From Salsuginibacillus halophilus (GTDB taxonomy: Bacteria > Bacillota > Bacilli > Bacillales > Marinococcaceae): DNA of 64,000 nt. This document shows, in pieces, positions 1-9,700 of the stretch. Position 1 is the stretch's first letter; the number at the start of each line of letters is the position of its first letter. Position numbers and translations under genes: made by a program. Where the stretch lies: positions 186,001 through 250,000 of the forward strand of contig NZ_PYAV01000002.1 in NCBI RefSeq assembly GCF_003014715.1, given 5' to 3'. The notes under the pieces were generated by a model. That model saw only the letters and a list, made by a program, of their open reading frames with translations, did not search any database and was not told the origin of the DNA.

Positions 1-1
1 C

Positions 2-1558
2 TTTCCGATCATTGACAATGACGAGCTGACCGGCATCATCTCAAAACGTGATGTAGATAAAGCAATACATCATGGGCTCGGTCACGCTCCGGTCAAAGGA
101 TATATGAGTACACATCTAGTTACACTTCAGCCGGAGGAGCCACTGGAACGGATACAAAAAACCATGATTACAAAAAATGTTGGACGACTGCCTGTTGTTC
201 AAGATGGGCAGGTTATCGGGATTGTATCGCGGACTGATTTAATTCATGTTCTACACAACGAAGATGTTCAAGCGCAGCTCTATGAAGAGGAAAATGCAAC
301 ACAGCTTATGCATGAGCAGTTTTCTAAGGAGACGATTCACTTTCTTCAACAAGTTGGTGAGCTTGCAGACGAGCTAGATACGAACGCTTATATGATTGGT
401 GGTATTGTGCGTGACTTATTTCTAAGACGACCAAATGAAGATATAGATATTGCAGTTGAGGGAAAAGCTGATATCTTTGCTGAAAAAGCGGCTGAGCGTT
501 TTAAAGGTACAGTACAATTTCATGAAAGTTTCGGTACAGCTCAGCTTGTACTTCCGAATGGGGATAAAATTGATGTTACGAGTTCCCGTACAGAATACTA
601 CTTAAAACCAGCAGCCCTCCCGACTGTAGAGCGATCCAATGTACAGGAAGACTTGGCTCGTAGAGACTTCACGATTAACGCAATGGCTATTCAATTAAAC
701 AGTGGTGATTTCGGCCGCTTAATTGATGCTTACAATGGAAAAAACGACTTAACAAACAAAGTATTGCGGACGTTGCACAACTTAAGTTTTGTTGAAGACC
801 CTACCCGTATTTTACGTGCTGTCAGGTTCGAAACCCGGCTCGGCTACAAAATGGATAAAGATACAGAGAACTTTGCTCGCCAGCGGCCAACTTCCATTCA
901 GTCCCTGTCTAAAGACCGGGTTTGGTCGGAGTTCCAGCATTTTCTACAAGAAGTTGCACCTGGAGAGATGTTTGCAAGACTCGAAGAACTTGATGTCTTA
1001 GATGCATTTATGCCTGGTGCTTCATTTAAACCTCCCGTCGTGACAGCTCTCTTTCAACGCGTTCGCTCGAACAACCTAAATGTAGATGAAAAAATGAACA
1101 CACTCATCCAACTTTTAGCATTGTTTACCGAGAGCCGCAGCAGCTTTGAAAAGAGCCTTTTGTGGATGCGTTCCAACCCAGAGCGTACGCTCGTACAACA
1201 AATTATAAGTCTTTACGATACAACATGGATTAAAGATGTTGCTTACGGAGCTCTGCACGATGCCTTTTCGCATGTTCAAAATATGTCACTCTGGTTTACA
1301 TCACGCTGGTTTGAAGCAGCAGATGAGTCAGAAAAAGCTTATGTGCTTTATACTTATTTTGAAAAAAAACAATCCATGCCTGAGCTCATTAACGGAGATG
1401 ATTTGCGTAAATTCGGGCTTTCTCCGGGTCCCCAATATAAAGAGATCATACACAAAGTTGAAAAAGCATGGTTTGATGCTTTACTCACAACAAGAGACGA
1501 GGCACTTTCATTTGCTCAAGGGCAAGTCGAGGCATATATGAAACAATTGAACGACTAA
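2..1558 (+). CDS. CBS-domain / tRNA nucleotidyltransferase (poly(A) polymerase family) fusion, 5' truncated by the window
   Basis: The frame is open from base 2, so the gene starts upstream of the window; the visible part ends at a TAA at 1558. It holds the end of one CBS domain, a second CBS domain (FPIID...GIISKRD and LPVVQDGQVIGIVSRTD), then a class II nucleotidyltransferase head. The head has the GGIVRD motif, the metal-binding DIDIAVEG (D-x-D) and RRDFTINAMA, followed by helical poly(A)-polymerase-type RNA-binding domains. Known relatives in Bacillaceae are long proteins with an N-terminal DHH phosphoesterase domain before the CBS pair, and I infer the missing part is that. The activity should be CCA addition or repair at tRNA 3' ends, or related nucleotide addition. 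CBS domains suggest adenine-nucleotide control. The next gene starts about 75 bp downstream from its own promoter. Confidence 0.85.
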   Translation, partial: FPIIDNDELTGIISKRDVDKAIHHGLGHAPVKGYMSTHLVTLQPEEPLERIQKTMITKNVGRLPVVQDGQVIGIVSRTDLIHVLHNEDVQAQLYEEENATQLMHEQFSKETIHFLQQVGELADELDTNAYMIGGIVRDLFLRRPNEDIDIAVEGKADIFAEKAAERFKGTVQFHESFGTAQLVLPNGDKIDVTSSRTEYYLKPAALPTVERSNVQEDLARRDFTINAMAIQLNSGDFGRLIDAYNGKNDLTNKVLRTLHNLSFVEDPTRILRAVRFETRLGYKMDKDTENFARQRPTSIQSLSKDRVWSEFQHFLQEVAPGEMFARLEELDVLDAFMPGASFKPPVVTALFQRVRSNNLNVDEKMNTLIQLLALFTESRSSFEKSLLWMRSNPERTLVQQIISLYDTTWIKDVAYGALHDAFSHVQNMSLWFTSRWFEAADESEKAYVLYTYFEKKQSMPELINGDDLRKFGLSPGPQYKEIIHKVEKAWFDALLTTRDEALSFAQGQVEAYMKQLND

Positions 1559-1572
1559 TTTTTCACAAAAAA

Positions 1573-1601
1573 TAGTCAGTAACGTCACAATCTGCTATAA
1601 T
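1573..1601 (+). promoter_or_regulatory. Promoter (SigA-like, extended -10) of the first LCP gene
   Basis: TATAAT at 1596-1601 is preceded by TG one base upstream (TGCTATAAT, extended -10). A weak -35 hexamer, TAGTCA, lies 17 bp upstream at 1573-1578. It lies just upstream of the AAGGAGG site at 1616-1622, so the transcript leader is short. Confidence 0.6.
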
Positions 1602-1632
1602 CGGCTTGACTGTGCAAGGAGGATGAACCAAT

Positions 1633-2682
1633 TTGAACCGTTATGAAGCCCGTGTCGAGCGTGAACGAAAACGGCTCAGGCGCAAGTTTATCATGCTTGG
1701 GCTTTTGAAAAGCGTACTTGCTGCTTTATTTATCTGGAGTCCATTGGAAAATAAAGTTGCATCAGACCCTGAGCAATCGACGTCGAAAACATCGATGGAA
1801 AGCGCTAAAGCCGAAAGTGCTGCGACTGACGAAACAAGTGATGAAGAAGAAATAAATGATAAAAAAGAAAATCGCGAGCCAATGCATGTGCTTCTTGTAG
1901 GTATCGATGAAAAAGAACATGAATCACATGCACGCACAGATACAATGATGGCCGCAAAGTATGACCCTGGAGTAAATGAAATTCGACTTGCTTCTTTGAT
2001 GCGTGATACGTATGTAGACATTCCAGGTTACGGAGAAAACAAATTAAACGCTGCCTACGCTTATGGCGGCATTGAGCTTTTAGAAGAAACTGTGGAAAAA
2101 AATTACGAACTCGACTTTGACCATTACGTTAAAGTGAATTTGGATGGTTTTTCTGACATTGTAGATATTGCTGCACCAGATGGGCTTGAAGTAGATATTG
2201 AACAGGAAAAAAGCTATACCGATCAAGCTGGCGGATTGAATATTCACTTTACCCCAGGTAAACAAAAGCTTGATGGCGAGGAAACCCTAAAATATGTTCG
2301 CTTCCGGTCTGATGAGGAAAATGATTTTGGCCGGGTAGCCCGTCAGCAAGAAGTATTGGAGCTTCTCCAGAATGAATTGTTAAGTTTTTCGACAGTAGCC
2401 CGTGTTCCTCAGTTGATTGGTGCGATCCGTCCAAATCTTGAAACTGATATTTCTGCAGGAGGTATGCTCTCTCTTGGGCGTGATGCAGTTACAAGCGATA
2501 TTAAAAATATCGAAACGCTAACCGTCCCTGTAGAAGGAACTTATCAACATGAATACTTTAGCCATGCCGGATCTGTCTTAAAAATCGACCACGATGAAAC
2601 CCAAGACATACTTGAAGATTTTTTCTCAGGTGTAGATCCAGTAGACTTGCAAGATGAAGACAAACAAGAAGTAGAAGAGTAA
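1633..2682 (+). CDS. LytR-CpsA-Psr (LCP) family protein
   Basis: The start is TTG at 1633, chosen because a perfect AAGGAGG lies at 1616-1622, 10 bases upstream. The product is 349 aa: a basic N-terminus (RKRLRRKF), one short membrane segment (about residues 20-36), a very acidic serine/glutamate-rich linker, then the LCP domain from about residue 83. Recognisable LCP signatures are LLVGIDEKE, R-T-D-T-M, LASLMRDTYVDIPG, KLNAAYAYGG, HYVKVNLDGF and LKYVRFR...DFGRVARQQ. Family members transfer wall teichoic acid or other anionic polymers from undecaprenyl phosphate to peptidoglycan on the outer membrane face. The acidic linker fits a halophile. A second LCP gene lies at 61041. The gene ends in a terminator shared with fabF. 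Confidence 0.9.
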   Translation: MNRYEARVERERKRLRRKFIMLGLLKSVLAALFIWSPLENKVASDPEQSTSKTSMESAKAESAATDETSDEEEINDKKENREPMHVLLVGIDEKEHESHARTDTMMAAKYDPGVNEIRLASLMRDTYVDIPGYGENKLNAAYAYGGIELLEETVEKNYELDFDHYVKVNLDGFSDIVDIAAPDGLEVDIEQEKSYTDQAGGLNIHFTPGKQKLDGEETLKYVRFRSDEENDFGRVARQQEVLELLQNELLSFSTVARVPQLIGAIRPNLETDISAGGMLSLGRDAVTSDIKNIETLTVPVEGTYQHEYFSHAGSVLKIDHDETQDILEDFFSGVDPVDLQDEDKQEVEE

Positions 2683-2717
2683 AAAAGAACGCACCGCAAA
2701 AGCGGTGCGTTCTTTTT
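2682..2717. terminator. Bidirectional intrinsic terminator between LCP gene and fabF
   Basis: The stem GAACGCACCGC pairs with GCGGTGCGTTC around an AAAA loop. A-run and T-run flanks on both sides let it serve both convergent genes; it overlaps the fabF stop codon. Confidence 0.9.
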
Positions 2718-3960
2718 ATTCTTCAAAACGTTTAAAGGCTAATGTTGCGTTATGGCCTCCAAAACCAAGTGAGTTACTAAGCGCTGCATAAACCGGCTGC
2801 TCACGTTTTTTGTTTGGTACATAATCTAGATCACAATCCGGATCAGGTGTTTTGTAATTTACTGTTGGCGGCAGCACGCTTTCTTGGATCGCTTTAATTG
2901 TGAACAAAGCTTCTACTGCACCGGCTGCACCGAGCAGATGACCGGTCATGGACTTTGTAGAACTTACGCCAAGTTTATAAGCATGGTCGCCAAATACAGA
3001 TTTGATCGCTTTCGTTTCAAATTGATCATTGTAAGGAGTACTCGTCCCATGTGCATTAATGTAGTCGAAAGCATCAAGCGCTAAACCGCTATCTTCAACC
3101 GCCTGAGCCATAGAACGTGCTGCACCCTCTCCATCCGGTGCCGGTGCTGTTAAATGATACGCATCACCAGTCGCCCCGTATCCGACAATTTCAGCATAAA
3201 TTTCCGCCCCGCGCGCTTTCGCAGAAGCTAGTGATTCAAACATAAAAATGGCAGCACCTTCACCCATAACAAAACCGTCACGATCTGCATCAAACGGGCG
3301 TGATGCTGTCGCTGGATCTTCGCTTGTTGTAACCGCTTTGGCCGTACTAAAACCAGCCACAGCCATAGACGTAATCGGCGCTTCTGAACCGCCGGTAATC
3401 ATCGCATCTGCATCACCGCGCTGAATAACTTTAAATGCATCTCCCATGGAGTTGGTTCCTGAAGCACAAGCTGTTACTGAACAAGAGTTAATCCCTTTTG
3501 CGCCTGTAATGATTGAAACTTGGCCTGAAGCCATATCTGGAATCATCATAGGTACGAAAAATGGGCTAACACGCTTATAACCTTTATCCATAAATTTATA
3601 GAACTGCTCTTCGTGCGTTTCCATACCGCCGATGCCGGAACCGATCCAAACGCCTACGCGCTCAGCGTTTTCTTCCGTAATTTCAAAACCTGCATCTTCT
3701 ACTGCCATGAGTGCTGATGCCACTGCAAACTGGGTGAAGCGGTCCATTTTCCGAGCCGCTTTTGGATCCATATAATCACCAGCAGAAAAATCGTTCACTT
3801 CGCCGGCCACATTTACTGGAAAGTTTTCTTCATTCACACGTGTCAAAGGTCCAATACCTGACATACCCGCCTTTGCATTTTCCCAGGATGTTGCTGCGTC
3901 AAGACCAAGCGGACTCACTGAACCTATACCTGTGATCACAACGCGTTGTTTTTCTGTCAT
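2716..3960 (-). CDS. fabF: 3-oxoacyl-ACP synthase II (beta-ketoacyl-ACP synthase II)
   Basis: This 414-aa condensing enzyme elongates acyl-ACP with malonyl-ACP in type II fatty acid synthesis. The thiolase-fold Cys-His-His triad is visible: C165 in [10 protein letters not shown], the first histidine in [12 protein letters not shown] and the second in [12 protein letters not shown]. The usual C-terminal [13 protein letters not shown] is also present. Length is normal for FabF. It lies 28 bp downstream of fabH on the same strand and probably shares its transcript, so it should be under the FapR-type operator upstream of fabH. The 3' end runs into a bidirectional terminator. Confidence 0.97.
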   Translation of the reverse strand: MTEKQRVVITGIGSVSPLGLDAATSWENAKAGMSGIGPLTRVNEENFPVNVAGEVNDFSAGDYMDPKAARKMDRFTQFAVASALMAVEDAGFEITEENAERVGVWIGSGIGGMETHEEQFYKFMDKGYKRVSPFFVPMMIPDMASGQVSIITGAKGINSCSVTACASGTNSMGDAFKVIQRGDADAMITGGSEAPITSMAVAGFSTAKAVTTSEDPATASRPFDADRDGFVMGEGAAIFMFESLASAKARGAEIYAEIVGYGATGDAYHLTAPAPDGEGAARSMAQAVEDSGLALDAFDYINAHGTSTPYNDQFETKAIKSVFGDHAYKLGVSSTKSMTGHLLGAAGAVEALFTIKAIQESVLPPTVNYKTPDPDCDLDYVPNKKREQPVYAALSNSLGFGGHNATLAFKRFEE

Positions 3961-3988
3961 TACAGACAGCCCCTTTCACATCAATAAT

Positions 3989-4924
3989 TTAACGACCCCA
4001 GCGAAGCGAAACCCCGCTCCAAACAAGACCTGATCCGAATCCGACCATAACGATATAGTCTCCGTCTTCGATTTTCCCTGCTTCAAGTTCTTCAATTAAA
4101 GCAACTGGAATCGAAGCTGCCGAAGTATTTCCGTACTTATGAACTGTTGCGGCCATTTTTTCTTTAGGTAGCTCCAAACGTTCCCGAGCCGCTTCCATAA
4201 TGCGGATGTTTGCTTGGTGCGGCACGAGAAAATCAACATCGTCTTTCGTCCGTCCGGCTTTTTCAAGCAGATTCATGCAAGTGTCACCCATCTGCCGAAC
4301 CGCGAACTTAAAAACTTCGCGTCCATTCATTTGCAAATGAGGATCCTGTTTAATATACATCGCACCGGAACCATCAGCGCCGAGTTCAAATGACTCAATC
4401 CCGCGGTCTTCAGAAACCGGACCTATGACACATGCGCCGGCTGCATCACCGAAAAGTACAGCTGTATTACGGTCCGTGAAATCAACAGTTTTTGAAAGTT
4501 TCTCTGCACCTACAATCAAAACATTGTTATACGTCCCGGTTTCCACAAACTTAGAAGCTGTACTCATTGCATATAAAAAACCGGCACAAGCTGCACTTAC
4601 ATCCATCGCGCCGGCGTTATAAGCACCAAGGCGTTCTTGAATGAGCGCAGATACAGACGGAAACGGATAATCCGGCGTTACTGTAGCAACTAAAATTAAA
4701 TCGATATCTTCCGCTTGCACATCAGCGCGATGTAAAGCCTCAACTGAAGCATGATAACTCATATCTGATGTATCAACGTCTTCGTGGGCAAACACCCGGC
4801 GCTCAATACCTGTACGTGTGCGGATCCACTCATCCGAAGTATCAAGGGTTTGTTCAAAGTCTTTATTTGTCACTTCTTTACCTTCTACGTAGCGTCCAAT
4901 GCCGAGAATCCCTGCTTTTCTCAA
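3989..4924 (-). CDS. fabH: 3-oxoacyl-ACP synthase III (beta-ketoacyl-ACP synthase III)
   Basis: This enzyme starts fatty acid synthesis by condensing an acyl-CoA primer with malonyl-ACP; in bacilli the primers are mostly branched. At 311 aa it has the normal FabH length. The catalytic C113 ([11 protein letters not shown]), the histidine in PHQANIRI and the asparagine in [10 protein letters not shown] form the Cys-His-Asn triad. [13 protein letters not shown] near the N-terminus is the typical FabH signature. It is the first gene of a fabH-fabF pair. An operator matching the FapR consensus lies 55 bp upstream of its start. Confidence 0.97.
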   Translation of the reverse strand: MRKAGILGIGRYVEGKEVTNKDFEQTLDTSDEWIRTRTGIERRVFAHEDVDTSDMSYHASVEALHRADVQAEDIDLILVATVTPDYPFPSVSALIQERLGAYNAGAMDVSAACAGFLYAMSTASKFVETGTYNNVLIVGAEKLSKTVDFTDRNTAVLFGDAAGACVIGPVSEDRGIESFELGADGSGAMYIKQDPHLQMNGREVFKFAVRQMGDTCMNLLEKAGRTKDDVDFLVPHQANIRIMEAARERLELPKEKMAATVHKYGNTSAASIPVALIEELEAGKIEDGDYIVMVGFGSGLVWSGVSLRWGR

Positions 4925-4978
4925 CTCTTCTCCCCCTTGCCGCCCGCCTTAAAACGTCCGGGCGCTTATAAGTAATTC

Positions 4979-4995
4979 TTAGTACCTGATCTTAA
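4979..4995 (-). promoter_or_regulatory. FapR-type operator upstream of fabH
   Basis: TTAGTACCTGATCTTAA at 4979-4995 closely matches the TTAGTACC-centred inverted repeat bound by FapR, the malonyl-CoA-responsive repressor of Bacillus lipid genes. On the minus strand it overlaps the -10 region of a possible promoter: TTGGCG, 16 bp spacer, TACTAA. That placement would let repressor binding block polymerase. The fapR gene itself is not in this window. Confidence 0.8.
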
Positions 4996-5048
4996 TTTTA
5001 CGCCAAAATTCATGAACTGTCCATATTTCTTATTCGTATTAAGCAAAC

Positions 5049-5100
5049 ACAAAAAAGCTTCAAGCCGCCTGCTGAAAAGCAAGGCTTATGCTTGAAGCTG
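5049..5100 (-). terminator. Intrinsic terminator of the Gly-Pro repeat protein gene
   Basis: The arms AGCTTCAAGC (5056-5065) and GCTTGAAGCT (5090-5099) pair. Read on the minus strand, a T-run follows the stem. It ends transcription from the upstream small gene before the fabH promoter. Confidence 0.75.
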
Positions 5101-5106
5101 CCACTA

Positions 5107-5406
5107 TTATTCATGATCATTCGGCGTGCGCCAGTAGGACGGACTGCCGCCCCACGGTCCATGAGGCGGACCAAACTGCGGCCCATACTGCGGACCAAAA
5201 CCTGGACCGAAATGCGGGCCGTAACTTGGGCCAAAACTAGGGCCGTATTGCGGACCATACTGCGGGCTGTACACTTGAACAGGACCTTTGCTTTGATAAC
5301 CGCCGTATAAAATCGGACCAACAGCAAGCCCGGCAAGAAAAGGAAGAAACGGAAAGTAGCGATGCTCATACTTGCCTTTAGGTCCGCGAACAGGAAACGG
5401 ATGCAT
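5107..5406 (-). CDS. Small Gly-Pro-aromatic tetrapeptide-repeat protein (spore-coat-like)
   Basis: This is a 99-aa reading frame with a strong AAAGGAGGT site 8 bases before its ATG. Its frame was chosen over overlapping frames on both strands for that reason. Residues 1-48 hold a basic start and a hydrophobic stretch (FLPFLAGLAVGPILYGG). Residues 49-84 are about nine tandem units of the form x-Tyr/Phe-Gly-Pro (QYGP, SFGP, SYGP, HFGP and so on), encoded by 12-bp repeats. Such low-complexity Gly/Pro/Tyr sequences are common in Bacillus spore coat and other surface proteins, but I recognise no specific family. It has its own terminator and lies between the small membrane protein gene and fabH. 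Confidence 0.7.
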   Translation of the reverse strand: MHPFPVRGPKGKYEHRYFPFLPFLAGLAVGPILYGGYQSKGPVQVYSPQYGPQYGPSFGPSYGPHFGPGFGPQYGPQFGPPHGPWGGSPSYWRTPNDHE

Positions 5407-5470
5407 AAGCTGACCTCCTTTACAACTTCTATGATCAACTTATGCTTATATCCTAAAGCTGTGCACATCC

Positions 5471-5635
5471 CTAAGAAGATAAAGTACGCCGGAAGCTAAA
5501 TTCAGCAGCAAACGCGAGAACAAGTGCAATAATGACAGCGGCAGCTTCCGGTAGTTGAAAAACGTAAAATGAAGCTGAAAAACTAAGCACCAGCACAGCA
5601 CAAAAAATGAGCGCGCCTAAGACGATCGGATTCAT
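5471..5635 (-). CDS. Small hydrophobic membrane protein, unknown function
   Basis: The ATG at 5635 is preferred over an in-frame ATG 33 bp upstream, because an AAAGGATG site lies 7 bases before it. The product is 54 aa with two membrane segments (about residues 4-24 and 28-46) joined by a short loop, and an FRR basic tail. In B. subtilis small genes such as yjzC and yjzD lie between argF and fabH, and this gene occupies a similar position. The sequence does not let me assign it to either. Confidence 0.55.
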   Translation of the reverse strand: MNPIVLGALIFCAVLVLSFSASFYVFQLPEAAAVIIALVLAFAAEFSFRRTLSS

Positions 5636-5716
5636 AACGCCACATCCTTTCCATGCATTCCACTTCATTTTAGCTTATGTACTTCACTGAGACCAAACGC
5701 TTTCCCAATGTTAAAA

Positions 5717-5753
5717 ACTTTGAGCTCATGATCATTTTTGTCATGAGCTCAAA
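5717..5753 (-). terminator. Intrinsic terminator of the arginine operon
   Basis: A 13-bp perfect stem, TTTGAGCTCATGA with TCATGAGCTCAAA, has a 9-base loop. On the minus strand it is followed by GTTTTT. It lies directly after the argF stop codon and before the next small gene. Confidence 0.8.
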
Positions 5754-5758
5754 TCAAA

Positions 5759-6718
5759 TTATTGAATGACTGATGCAAGGACAGCCTTCTGCACATGGAG
5801 CCGGTTTTCAGCTTGTTGATAAACAACTGATTGTTCACCATCTATAACTGCTGTTGAAACTTCTTCCTCACGGTGAGCGGGCAGGCAGTGCATGAAAACT
5901 GCCTCCGTGGAAGCTTCAGCCATCAGCCCGGCGTTTACTTGAAAAGGTTGAAAGGCTTGAAGTCGTTCACTTTGTTCACTTTCATACCCCATGCTCGCCC
6001 ACACGTCTGTATAAACGACATCTGCATTTGTAACAGCTTCTACCGGGTCGTTACCGATATGAATTTTTGCGCCGGTTGTTGTAGCTGCTTCTTTCGCTTG
6101 TTGAATTGCAAATCCTTCTGGCTCAAAGCCTTCCGGTGCCGCAATTGAAACATCCATTCCCGTTTTTGCTCCAGCTGCAAGTAAGGAATGAGAAACGTTG
6201 TTGCCGTCTCCAACATAAGCGAGCTTTTTACCTTGTAGCGACCCATGCACTTCTTCAGCGGTCATCAAATCCGCAAGCGCCTGACACGGATGGTACGCAT
6301 CTGTCAAAGCGTTAATGACCGGGCAGTTTGCAAATGATGCAAACTCTGCTACTTCTTCGTGGCTATTCGTTCGAATCATCACAGCATCCACGTATCTTGT
6401 GACAACCGAAGCTGTATCTTTAATCGGCTCTCCACGGCCAATCTGCATATCACGGCCGCTCAAAAATAAAGCATGGCCGCCGAGCTGTGTCATCCCGGTT
6501 TCAAAAGAAATACGGGTACGTGTAGATGGGTTCTCAAAGATCATACCAAGCGAACGTCCCTGCAGTTCACTCGTATAAATCCCATTTTTAACCGCTGCCT
6601 TAAGCTGGTGGGCTTGATCAAGAAGGTAACGGATTTCGTCAACTGTGAAATCATATAGTGATAAAAGGTGCCGCCCTCTGAGTTGTCCTTTATCTAGTGC
6701 TCTCATTGATTCACTCAT
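5759..6718 (-). CDS. argF: Ornithine carbamoyltransferase
   Basis: The enzyme makes citrulline from carbamoyl phosphate and ornithine. The start MSESMRALDKG at 6718 is chosen over a longer frame because AAGGAGTG sits about 7 bases upstream, inside the last codons of carB. The product is 319 aa. Carbamoyl-phosphate-binding NPSTRTRISFE, HPCQALAD in the hinge region and the ornithine-binding HCLPAHREEEV are all present. It is the last gene of argCJBD-carAB-argF. Its start is coupled to the carB stop, so carbamoyl phosphate maker and user are made together. Confidence 0.96.
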   Translation of the reverse strand: MSESMRALDKGQLRGRHLLSLYDFTVDEIRYLLDQAHQLKAAVKNGIYTSELQGRSLGMIFENPSTRTRISFETGMTQLGGHALFLSGRDMQIGRGEPIKDTASVVTRYVDAVMIRTNSHEEVAEFASFANCPVINALTDAYHPCQALADLMTAEEVHGSLQGKKLAYVGDGNNVSHSLLAAGAKTGMDVSIAAPEGFEPEGFAIQQAKEAATTTGAKIHIGNDPVEAVTNADVVYTDVWASMGYESEQSERLQAFQPFQVNAGLMAEASTEAVFMHCLPAHREEEVSTAVIDGEQSVVYQQAENRLHVQKAVLASVIQ

Positions 6719-6722
6719 CTCT

Positions 6723-9700
6723 CTACACTCCTTGTGCTGCTGTATCTTTGGCCCGCCAAGTTTCAATGGAAATAGGTGCAGCATGCTGCTGGTTTAAGCC
6801 TTCGATCAAGTTTGTGAATGTACGATCGTTTGTAACAATGGTTTTTCTCGCTTTCAGTGCTTCACGCCGCATGCCGCTGCCTGCACCTGTTTCGTGCCAC
6901 TGCACTAGGGCAAGGCTGTCTTCATCCTTCAGCCAGTCAGTAAATGATGTGTCGCTCGGCCGTTTAATCGTGTAGCCACGATTCTCAAGCGTTTTGAGAG
7001 CGTCTGCCACCTCTTGAGATTGTGTATCGATATCTAGATAGACTGAGCCAAGCTTCCTATACAGCGCAGGCACTTCTTGTTCTGACCAGGCGAAGGTCTT
7101 TTGCACAGCTTCAGCTTTGGCTGCACCGATACTGATTAATTCCCCAGTTGATTTCATTTCGGCACTTAATGCCGGGTCCAGGCCAGCCAATTTCGTATTG
7201 GAGAAAACCGGGGCTTTGACGGTTACATATGATGTTGGTGCCAGTAGTCCAGTTTGCATGCTGCCTACATTTTGTAGGCTTTCTCCAAGAAATAGTTGAA
7301 CCGCTAATTCAATCATCGGAACACCTGTGACCTTTTGTAAAATCGGTACAGTACGAGAAGCACGCGGATTCACTTCAATGACGTAAATTTCTCCACCATG
7401 CTCAACAAACTGAATGTTGAAAATTCCTGTAAAATTCATACCAGAGGCGATTGCCTGCACATCTTTTTCAAGCTTTTTTAATACGTCTTCGCTAACATCG
7501 ACCGGCGGGGTTACAGCCATAGAATCACCTGAATGTACCCCTGCTTTTTCGATATGCTCAAATACACCAGGAATTAAAATGTCTTTGCCGTCTGTAAGCA
7601 CATCTACTTCTAACTCTTTTCCAGGCATGTAACGATCGATAAGCACCGGATAAAACTCAGCACTATACTTATCATTGACATCAGCTTCAAGTGCTTCTTT
7701 TGTGTGATAAACCACCATGCCTTGACCACCGATGACATAAGACGGGCGCAAGAGAACCGGAAATCCTAAGTTTTCTGCTTTTTCAACGGCTTGAGTACCG
7801 TTTGCCGCCGCCTCTCCAGGAATGTGAGGAACACCGACATCCTTTAACAACTTATAGAAACGATCTCGATCTTCAAGTTGATCGATAACATCGGCAGTTG
7901 TGCCGGCAATTGGCAGCCCTGCAGACTCTAAGGCTTTTGTTAAATCAATCGCCGTCTGTCCGCCGAGTTGAACGATAACTATATCAACTTGTTCGCGCTC
8001 GGCAACATGGATCACATCTTCAGCAGTGAGTGGTTCAAAGTAGAGTCGATCAGCTGTAGCATAGTCTGTGCTCACCGTTTCAGGGTTATTGTTCATAATA
8101 ATCGTTTCATAGCCTGCTTCCTGCAAAGCAAATACCCCGTGTACAGAACAGTAATCAAATTCAATGCCCTGCCCAATACGGATCGGCCCCGAGCCAAGAA
8201 CGAGGGCTTTTTTCCCGTGCTCTGCCGGGGCTTGATCATCTGCACCACCCCAGCTCGAATAAAAATACGATGTTTCTGCTTCAAACTCTGCCGCGCACGT
8301 ATCCACCATGTGATACGTCGGCGTTAGCCCAGCTTCCATCCGATCATTGCGCAATTCTGTTTCTGTCGTGCCCAGCGCATAAGCGAGCCATTCATCACTA
8401 AATCCTAGGTGTTTCCAAGATTTCAGCTTTTCTAAGGTAACAGTTTCATAGTTTGCTGCTCTTACGTCATTTTCTGCTGTAATCAGTTTCATCCAGCTGC
8501 GCAAATACAACCGTTGAATGCCGGTTGCATCATGAAGATTCTCCAAAGAAACACCACGGCGCATGAGCTCCAGCACAGCTAAATAGCGACGATCATCCTG
8601 TTGATAAAGGACTTCCCATATCGCTTCATCAGATAACGGGCGGAATTCCGGCCATTCTAAACCGAATGTTTCAATTTCAAGGGAGCGTACCGCTTTTTGG
8701 AATGCAGCTTCAAGATTCTGCTCAAGTGCCATGACTTCCCCAGTAGCTTTCATTTGTGTTCCAAGCGTACGTTCAGCATCCGGAAATTTATCAAATGGCC
8801 AGCGCGGAATCTTTGTTACAACGTAATCAAGTGCCGGCTCAAAGCTTGCATACGTATCTTTTGTGACCGGATTTTTGAGTTCATGCAGATGATAACCGAG
8901 ACTAATCTTTGCCGCCATTCTCGCAATCGGATAACCTGTCGCTTTTGATGCAAGGGCTGAGGACCGGCTTACGCGCGGATTCACTTCTATCAAGTAATAC
9001 TGTTTACTATGCGGGTCAAGCGCAAACTGAATATTACATCCGCCGATCACACCTAGTGCGCGAATAATTTTTAACGAAGCTGTACGGAGCATTTGATACT
9101 CTTCATCTGTTAACGTTTGCGAAGGTGCGGTTACAATCGAGTCACCTGTATGAATCCCGACAGGGTCAATGTTTTCCATATTACAAACCGTAATACACGT
9201 GTCATTGGCATCACGCATCACTTCGTATTCAACTTCTTTGAAACCAGCAATACTTTTTTCCACTAAACATTGCGTGATCGGACTTGCTTCTAATCCCCCT
9301 GCTACGATGCGACGAAGTTCAGCTTCATCCGGTGCGATCCCACCGCCACCACCGCCAAGGGTATAAGCCGGACGTACGATAATCGGATAGCCGACATGCG
9401 CGGCAAATGTTGTCGCTTCTTTCACGGTCTCTACAATTTCACTCTCAGGAACCGGTTCGTTTAATTCATGCATTAAAGCACGAAACTCTTCCCGGTCTTC
9501 GCCTTTCATAATCGAAGCAATTGATGTTCCAAGCAGGCGCACCCCGTGCCGTTCAAAAACATTTTGCTCATTCATCGCGAGTGCCAAGTTTAACCCTGTC
9601 TGGCCTCCTAGCGTTGCAAGCACACCATCCGGCTGTTCTTTTTCTAAAATCATTTCAATTGAATCCGTTGTTAAAGGTTCAAAATATACTTGATCCGCGC

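Noticed and set aside
5010-5468. 152-aa minus-strand and 72-aa plus-strand frames across the Gly-Pro repeat gene
   Set aside because: They are basic, low-complexity shadows of the 12-bp repeats and have no ribosome binding sites. The 99-aa frame has AAAGGAGGT and a terminator.
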